From positions 1 through 10,284 of the forward strand of contig CALIDR010000060.1 in the NCBI GenBank assembly GCA_938022295.1: a stretch of DNA of 10,284 bases, given 5' to 3'. Below, piece by piece: positions 6,206 through 10,284 of this stretch (its first letter is position 1; each line of letters opens with the position of its first letter). The stretch is from an uncultured Burkholderiaceae bacterium. Its GTDB lineage: Bacteria > Pseudomonadota > Gammaproteobacteria > Burkholderiales > Burkholderiaceae_C. The notes under the pieces are model-generated. The model was not told where the DNA came from, made no database searches, and saw only the letters and a program-made list of their open reading frames with translations. The translations under genes and the position numbers were made by a program.

Positions 6206-9200
6206 TCAGGCGGCCGTCCGCAGCTCGCGCACAGGCGAACGCCGCGCCGCCATGCCGAGTTCGGCGAACGCGGCGTCGGCTTCGGCCAGCAGCGACTGCG
6301 CCCGATCGCCTTCACCGCGGGCGAGCGCGAACTCGGCCGCGCACAGCGCGTTCTCGGCCTGCTCGCGGCGCGAATCGCGCCGCTCGGCCCAGCGCCTGCC
6401 GACCTCGAGCCAGCGCGCGGCAAGATCCAAGCGCCCTTCGCTGGCCGCCAGGCGGCCCATCGTACGCGCGGCCACACAGCTGCCCAGCAAGTCGAGCCGG
6501 CGCGCACGTTGCAACGCCAGCGCCGCGTGCACGCGCGCGCCCTGGCGATCCCCGGTCTCGGCGAGCGCCTCACACAGCCATCCGTGGTTAAGCGACGAGA
6601 ACAGCGCGTTGCCTCGCCTCGAAAGCCACTCGACGGCGTCCCGCACTTCGCGGAGCGCCTCGGGGTCTCGTGTCAGCCGCCAGCGCGCACACCCTGCCAC
6701 GGCGCGCCCCATCGCCATCAGGTGCAGGCTTCGCACGCGTTCGCCTTCGCGCCAGGCCTGGGTCGCCAGTTCCACGGCCTCGTCGTAGCGGCCCTGCCAC
6801 ATCCGAACTGCACCGTACCAGCCGCGCACGGAGCCGGTGACCTCCGGCTGATCGCAACCGGTGTCGTTGAGTGCCTCGTCGAAGCAGGCCTGAGCGGCGT
6901 CGAATTCGCCCTGGTCGCCGAGGGCGTAGCCCTTGCACGCCAACGAGTAGGTCAGGCCCACGGCGTTGCCTGCCCCGGTGCGATGGCGGCGCTTGATCGC
7001 GATCGCGTTGTCGAGCAGCGGCATCGCCTCGCGGTACCGCCCGGCCGATGCCAGCGCCTGACCCAGGGTCGCATCGATCTGCACCGCCAGCCGAGTGTCG
7101 GCCGACGCCTGCGCATGCGCGCGCGCCTGGGCGAGCTGGTCGAGTGCCGCCGGCGCGTCGCCGAGCGCGTAGTGCATGTAGCCGAGCCAGTAGTGGGCTC
7201 GCGCCATCGCGGAGGCGTCGGCGCTGGCGTGCGCCAGCTGCACCGCCTTCTCGAAGACCGGCAGTTCTTCGCGCGAGGGGTCGAAGACGCTGGCCAGGCC
7301 AAGGCGCTGGGCGATCGCCGCCCAGCGCTGAATGACGCCGGGCGCCGTACCGAGCCGCCCGAGCGCAGCGAGCGCGACGCGGTACTGGGACTTCGCGCGG
7401 TCCAGCGCCGAGGCGAAGACGGCACGATCGCCGGCCGCCTCGGCGTAGACGGCCGCCTGCTGCGGCTCTCCAGCCGCATCGAAGTGGTACGCCAGCGCTT
7501 CGCACACCTGCACACCCGTCGTCGCGAGGTCCGAGGAACGTGCCAACAGCGCGTTCGCCGTCGCGAGGTGCAGCCGCGTCCGTTCCTGCAGGCCCACGCC
7601 CTCGTACACCACGTCGCGCGTGATGCCGTGCTTGAAGCGCAGCGTGCAGGGCTGCTCGCCAGGGAAGATCAAGTCCTGCTCTGCCAGCCCGCGCACCAGC
7701 GGATCGTCGGCCGAGCAACCGGTGACGCGCTCGAACAGCCAGTCGGGCATCGTGTGTCCGATCACCGCGGCGCTTTGCACCAGCTCCTTCTGGGCCTTCG
7801 GCAACCGCGCCACGCGCGACGAGATCAACGTGCTGAGCCAGGCCTCGCCGCCGTGCACCCGGACCACCGGATGCAATTCGGCGTCGCTGGCCGCTCGGTG
7901 GCAAAGCTCTTCGAGGAAGAGGGGATTGCCCCCTGCATAAGCGCAAATGTCGCGCACCAGAAACGGATGCGCGTGCGGCAACCAGCGTTTGACGGTGCGT
8001 GCGGCATCGTCGTCGTCCAGCGGCGCGACCTCGGTCCTGGTCACGACCTGGGGCAGCGCGAGTTCGGCGTCGCTGCGCGCCGCCAGCAGCAACAGCAGGG
8101 GCGCCTGCAGCGACGTCAGTGAATCGAGCAGCTGGTGCGATCCGTCGTCGGCCCACTGCCAGTCGTCGATGAACATGACCAGGGGCCGATGATGGGCCAT
8201 CCGTTCGAACAGGCTGATGAAGCCCTGGCGCACGGCCTGCGGCGGAAATACAGCCGGCGGCGCCGAAGGCGAGAGGTTGAGCGACAGCGCAATCGGCAGG
8301 AATGCGGCAGGCGGACTCCAACCGGGCGCATGGCGGGCGAGCCGCTGGCGTGCGTCCTCGGCGGCCGCTTCGCCGCTCTGGCCTGGCTCCGTCGCGGCGA
8401 GCGACCGCAGCATCTGCTGGAACGGCTGCAGGGGCTCCGCGCCGAGGTCGCTGTCGCAGTAGCCGCGCACGATCGACAGGCCGCGGTCGGCGCACCGATC
8501 CAGGAACTGGTTCGCCAGGCGCGTCTTGCCCATGCCAGCGGTGCCGAGCAACACCAACGCCCGCGTGCCGCCGGAGACAGCCTCTGCCAGCGCGGCATCC
8601 AACGTCCGCAGAAGATCCTCACGCCCGACGAATGGGGACAGGCCGCGCCTCGCACGGGCCTCGAACCGGCTGTCTGCGGCAGCGCGTGCCACCACGGACA
8701 ACGCCACCAACGGGCCAGGCGCGCCTTCCAAGTCGAGGGTGCGCCGGGACTCGATGACGAATTGTCCGCTGTCGGGGCCCAGCGTCTCGGCGCTGACCAG
8801 CACTTCGTCCGAACGCGCAGCCGCGGACAGCCGGGCGGCGACGTTGGCCGCTACGCCCGTGAGTTCGAGCCTGCCCTTGACCACATCGCCCTCGCCGACC
8901 AACACCATTCCGGAATGGATGCCGCTGTGCAGCGTCAACCCGTCGAGGCCCTGCACCGGCGCATCGAGGCGCAAAGCGCGTACTGTCGCGTGCAACTCGA
9001 GCGCCGCATCGGTCGCGCGGCGGCCATCGTCCTCCCGCGGCTCGGGATGCCCGAACACGGCCAGCATGCCGTCGCCCTGGATGCGAACGACGACGCCGCC
9101 GTGCCGGGCCACGACGGTCCAATAGGCGTGCGACAAGCGGGCCAACAACGCCGCGTAGTGCTCGGCCTCCAGAGCCGCCGACAGCCGCGTCGATCCCGAC

Positions 9201-9304
9201 AGGTCGGCGAACAACATCGTGACGAAGTGCCGCCGGGGCCCCGCCGGCGGCGATGGCGTGCCGCCGCCACCGCCCATCCCGCCGTTTGGCGCGCGTGTAT
9301 CCAT
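6206..9304 (-). CDS. Class III adenylate/guanylate cyclase fused to AAA/STAND ATPase and TPR-like region
   Basis: About 1,032 residues if it starts at the ATG at 9302-9304. After a short Gly/Pro-rich leader, a class III cyclase domain begins at FVTMLFADLSGSTRLS. Metal-binding Asp34 and Asp78 (IQGDGMLAVFG) are present, as are the transition-state Asn154 and Arg158 (NVAARL). The base-selecting positions appear to be Arg (four before Asp78) and Glu (seven before Asn154) instead of Lys and Asp, so the nucleotide product is uncertain. Next comes an ATPase of the STAND/AAA type: FVGRE, Walker A GTAGMGKTR (254-262), Walker B VMFIDDWQWAD (FIDD 378-381). From about residue 600 the protein is Ala-rich helical repeat sequence typical of TPRs, probably for sensing a partner. 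There is no membrane segment, so it is probably soluble. The start is uncertain: ATG 9353-9355 (1,049 residues) and ATG 9275-9277 are also in frame, and none has a good Shine-Dalgarno sequence. It lies downstream of a Crp-like gene on the same strand. Confidence 0.88.
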   Translation of the reverse strand: MDTRAPNGGMGGGGGTPSPPAGPRRHFVTMLFADLSGSTRLSAALEAEHYAALLARLSHAYWTVVARHGGVVVRIQGDGMLAVFGHPEPREDDGRRATDAALELHATVRALRLDAPVQGLDGLTLHSGIHSGMVLVGEGDVVKGRLELTGVAANVAARLSAAARSDEVLVSAETLGPDSGQFVIESRRTLDLEGAPGPLVALSVVARAAADSRFEARARRGLSPFVGREDLLRTLDAALAEAVSGGTRALVLLGTAGMGKTRLANQFLDRCADRGLSIVRGYCDSDLGAEPLQPFQQMLRSLAATEPGQSGEAAAEDARQRLARHAPGWSPPAAFLPIALSLNLSPSAPPAVFPPQAVRQGFISLFERMAHHRPLVMFIDDWQWADDGSHQLLDSLTSLQAPLLLLLAARSDAELALPQVVTRTEVAPLDDDDAARTVKRWLPHAHPFLVRDICAYAGGNPLFLEELCHRAASDAELHPVVRVHGGEAWLSTLISSRVARLPKAQKELVQSAAVIGHTMPDWLFERVTGCSADDPLVRGLAEQDLIFPGEQPCTLRFKHGITRDVVYEGVGLQERTRLHLATANALLARSSDLATTGVQVCEALAYHFDAAGEPQQAAVYAEAAGDRAVFASALDRAKSQYRVALAALGRLGTAPGVIQRWAAIAQRLGLASVFDPSREELPVFEKAVQLAHASADASAMARAHYWLGYMHYALGDAPAALDQLAQARAHAQASADTRLAVQIDATLGQALASAGRYREAMPLLDNAIAIKRRHRTGAGNAVGLTYSLACKGYALGDQGEFDAAQACFDEALNDTGCDQPEVTGSVRGWYGAVRMWQGRYDEAVELATQAWREGERVRSLHLMAMGRAVAGCARWRLTRDPEALREVRDAVEWLSRRGNALFSSLNHGWLCEALAETGDRQGARVHAALALQRARRLDLLGSCVAARTMGRLAASEGRLDLAARWLEVGRRWAERRDSRREQAENALCAAEFALARGEGDRAQSLLAEADAAFAELGMAARRSPVRELRTAA

Positions 9305-9430
9305 CTGTGAATGGTTGTGGACCCGGGATGAGGTGTCAAGCCAACGAGGCGCCATCCTCGCCAGCGCACCCCCCGACCTGAGGACGGCGACGTCCGCCTC
9401 GACGCGCCGGACGCCCGCCAGCGCCAGGTC

Positions 9431-10063
9431 TCACCAGCGCGGCGGCAAGGCGCGCGGAAACGACCATGTCGCCAGGTCGCGGCGCAGATGCCCCCCCCGC
9501 TCCAGATCCTTCATCAACCGACTGACCATCTCGCGCGAACACCCGATGCGCTGCGCGATCTCCTTGTGCGTCAGGCGCTCGGCGATCAGCGCGCTGCCGT
9601 CGGGCTGCGGCACGGCGAGCGACTGCAGCAGCAGCCGCAGCCGGCCGTAGACGTCGTTGAGCGCCATCTGGCGCGCCGACAGCGTGGCCGCGCGGGCGCG
9701 GCGGATGACCTTGGCGAGCAGCTCGAACGCGAACGCCGGGCGCTCGGCGATGAAGGCCTCGAGCGTGGCGCGGGTGACGACGAGGCAGCGGCTGCGCTCG
9801 AGCGCCTCGACGTTGGCCGCGCGCGGGCCGCCGTCGAGGCTCATCTCGCCCACGTACTCGCCGGGGCCGTAGACGCCGTAGGTGATCTCGCGGCTGCCGT
9901 CGGCGCTCGTCGAGTACGCGCGCAGCCGCCCGGCGGCGACGATGAACAGCGTGTCGCCGACGTCGCCTTCCTCGATCAGCAGCCGCCCCCTGGCGTAGCT
10001 GCGCTCCACGCCGCGCGCGGCAAGCTCGCGCAGCGCCTCGCTCGCGCCGGGCAGGTCGACCAT
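9431..10063 (-). CDS. Crp/Fnr-family transcriptional regulator
   Basis: A 210-residue protein of normal Crp length. The N-terminal cyclic-nucleotide-binding beta-roll runs to about residue 107 (GRLLIEEGDVGDTLFIVAAG). The phosphate-binding cassette reads GEMSLDGGPRAANVEA: Gly72, Glu73 and Arg81 match E. coli CRP Gly71, Glu72 and Arg82, while CRP Ser83 is Ala82 here. In the long C-helix Arg122 matches CRP Arg123, but the Thr-Ser pair that contacts adenine appears as Ala-Thr. There are no Fnr-type cysteines for an iron-sulphur cluster. The C-terminal helix-turn-helix (about 164-188) has GCSREMVSRLMKDLE; Arg177, Glu178 and Arg182 correspond to the CRP residues that read TGTGA. GAGG at 10070-10073, six bases before the ATG, supports the start. 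The cyclase gene lies 126 bases downstream on the same strand, so the two may form a cyclic-nucleotide producer and sensor. Ligand binding is inferred. Confidence 0.9.
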   Translation of the reverse strand: MVDLPGASEALRELAARGVERSYARGRLLIEEGDVGDTLFIVAAGRLRAYSTSADGSREITYGVYGPGEYVGEMSLDGGPRAANVEALERSRCLVVTRATLEAFIAERPAFAFELLAKVIRRARAATLSARQMALNDVYGRLRLLLQSLAVPQPDGSALIAERLTHKEIAQRIGCSREMVSRLMKDLERGGHLRRDLATWSFPRALPPRW

Positions 10064-10106
10064 CGGGGGCCTCGCGTCGTCGTGACCACGCGCGATGGTA
10101 GCGACG

Positions 10107-10138
10107 CGGCCCGCCGCGCGCGGCGGCGCGGCGGGCCG
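10107..10138. terminator. Perfect 12-bp GC hairpin between LuxR-type and Crp-like genes
   Basis: CGGCCCGCCGCG (10107-10118) and its exact reverse complement CGCGGCGGGCCG (10127-10138) enclose an eight-base loop. On the minus strand it lies downstream of the LuxR-type gene and 43 bases before the Crp-like start codon. All twelve pairs are G-C. No T-run follows on either strand, so it is not a textbook intrinsic terminator. It could instead act as an RNA 3'-end stabiliser or a leader structure of the Crp-like mRNA. Confidence 0.45.
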
Positions 10139-10141
10139 GCA

Positions 10142-10174
10142 GGGCGGTCGGCACGGTGCGCACGGCGACCGCCC
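10142..10174. terminator. Perfect 9-bp hairpin just after the LuxR-type stop codon
   Basis: GGGCGGTCG (10142-10150) pairs exactly with CGACCGCCC (10166-10174) across a 15-base loop. On the minus strand the stem starts four bases after the stop codon at 10179-10181, the usual place for a transcription terminator. Only three bases separate it from the 12-bp hairpin at 10107-10138. No T-run follows. Confidence 0.45.
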
Positions 10175-10178
10175 CGCC

Positions 10179-10284
10179 TCACTGCCGCAGCGCGCCGACC
10201 ATCGGCGGCAACGCGGCCACCATGCGCACCAGCGCGGTGATGCTCGGCGCGCCGGTCTTCTCGCGGATCGCGCCGATCTGCGTG
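10179..10284 (-). CDS. LuxR-type HTH regulator, C-terminal end only (runs off right edge)
   Basis: The last 34 residues of a minus-strand gene, ending at TGA 10179-10181. The sequence TQIGAIREKTGAPSITALVR, then MVAALPPMVGALRQ, matches the end of a LuxR-type DNA-binding domain. In that family the recognition helix (typically V-R-x-x-x-x-x-I) is followed by K-T-G and a last helix with L-V-R. The N-terminal sensory part lies outside the window, so ligand, phosphorylation site and regulon cannot be judged. Tandem hairpins separate it from the Crp-like gene, suggesting separate transcription. Confidence 0.6.
   Translation of the reverse strand, partial: TQIGAIREKTGAPSITALVRMVAALPPMVGALRQ

Noticed and set aside
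6158..8122. Long open frame on the plus strand opposite the cyclase gene (654 codons)
   Set aside because: Antisense to a gene with clear cyclase, Walker A and Walker B motifs; the translation shows no domain.
8135..9310. Open frame on the plus strand opposite the cyclase catalytic region (391 codons)
   Set aside because: Exactly antisense to conserved cyclase motifs and compositionally typical of a shadow frame.
9306..9310. TGTGA half-site just upstream of the cyclase ATG as a target of the Crp-like regulator
   Set aside because: The other half of the palindrome (TCACA after six bases) is absent, and the site is too close to the start codon for a normal promoter operator.
9382..9395. Small hairpin GGACG/CGTCC with a four-base loop between the Crp-like and cyclase genes
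   Set aside because: A five-pair stem is expected by chance in such GC-rich sequence, and no T-run or other support is present.
9488..10240. Open frame on the plus strand opposite the Crp-like gene (250 codons)
   Set aside because: Antisense to a well-supported Crp/Fnr protein and runs through the hairpins into the LuxR-type fragment; no motif seen.

Overview
The window is very GC-rich, with tightly packed genes, short intergenic gaps and long open antisense frames. Together with the protein families present, this suggests a high-GC proteobacterium, most likely a betaproteobacterium of the Burkholderiales. That assignment is an inference from composition and protein style, not from a marker gene. 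I see no tRNA, rRNA, CRISPR array, insertion sequence or integrase.

Layout from left to right. (1) Bases 1-336, minus strand: the N-terminal part of an unidentified protein with a Pro/Gly-rich linker and a secreted-looking beta-rich segment, running off the left edge. (2) Bases 337-565: a divergent intergenic region. (3) Bases 566-6161, plus strand: a two-gene unit. The first gene is a membrane-anchored patatin-like lipid acyl hydrolase that starts at a GTG. The second, 46 bases further on, encodes a roughly 1,205-residue protein that fuses an N-terminal alpha/beta domain, a DyP-type haem peroxidase and a cytochrome P450-like haem-thiolate domain. Both genes have the same GAGGAG ribosome binding site six bases before the start codon. 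(4) Bases 6206-9304, minus strand and convergent: a class III nucleotide cyclase fused to an AAA/STAND-type ATPase and a helical TPR-like region. (5) Bases 9431-10063, minus strand: a Crp/Fnr-family regulator that keeps most cAMP-contact positions and the CRP DNA-reading residues. (6) Bases 10107-10174: two perfect GC-rich hairpins in tandem. (7) Bases 10179-10284, minus strand: the C-terminal end of a LuxR-type regulator running off the right edge.

The most interesting part is the patatin plus DyP-P450 pair. A patatin would release a fatty acid from a membrane lipid. A peroxidase and a P450 on one chain could then form or rearrange an oxidised fatty acid. This resembles in logic, though not in homology, the fungal dioxygenase-P450 oxylipin synthases. 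The P450 part has the cysteine loop, but I cannot find the usual ExxR motif or a classical acid-alcohol pair in the I-helix. That points toward peroxide-driven or hydroperoxide-rearranging chemistry rather than monooxygenation with reductase partners. The cyclase and Crp-like genes next door could form a cyclic-nucleotide signalling pair; no direct link to the lipid-oxidation unit is visible.
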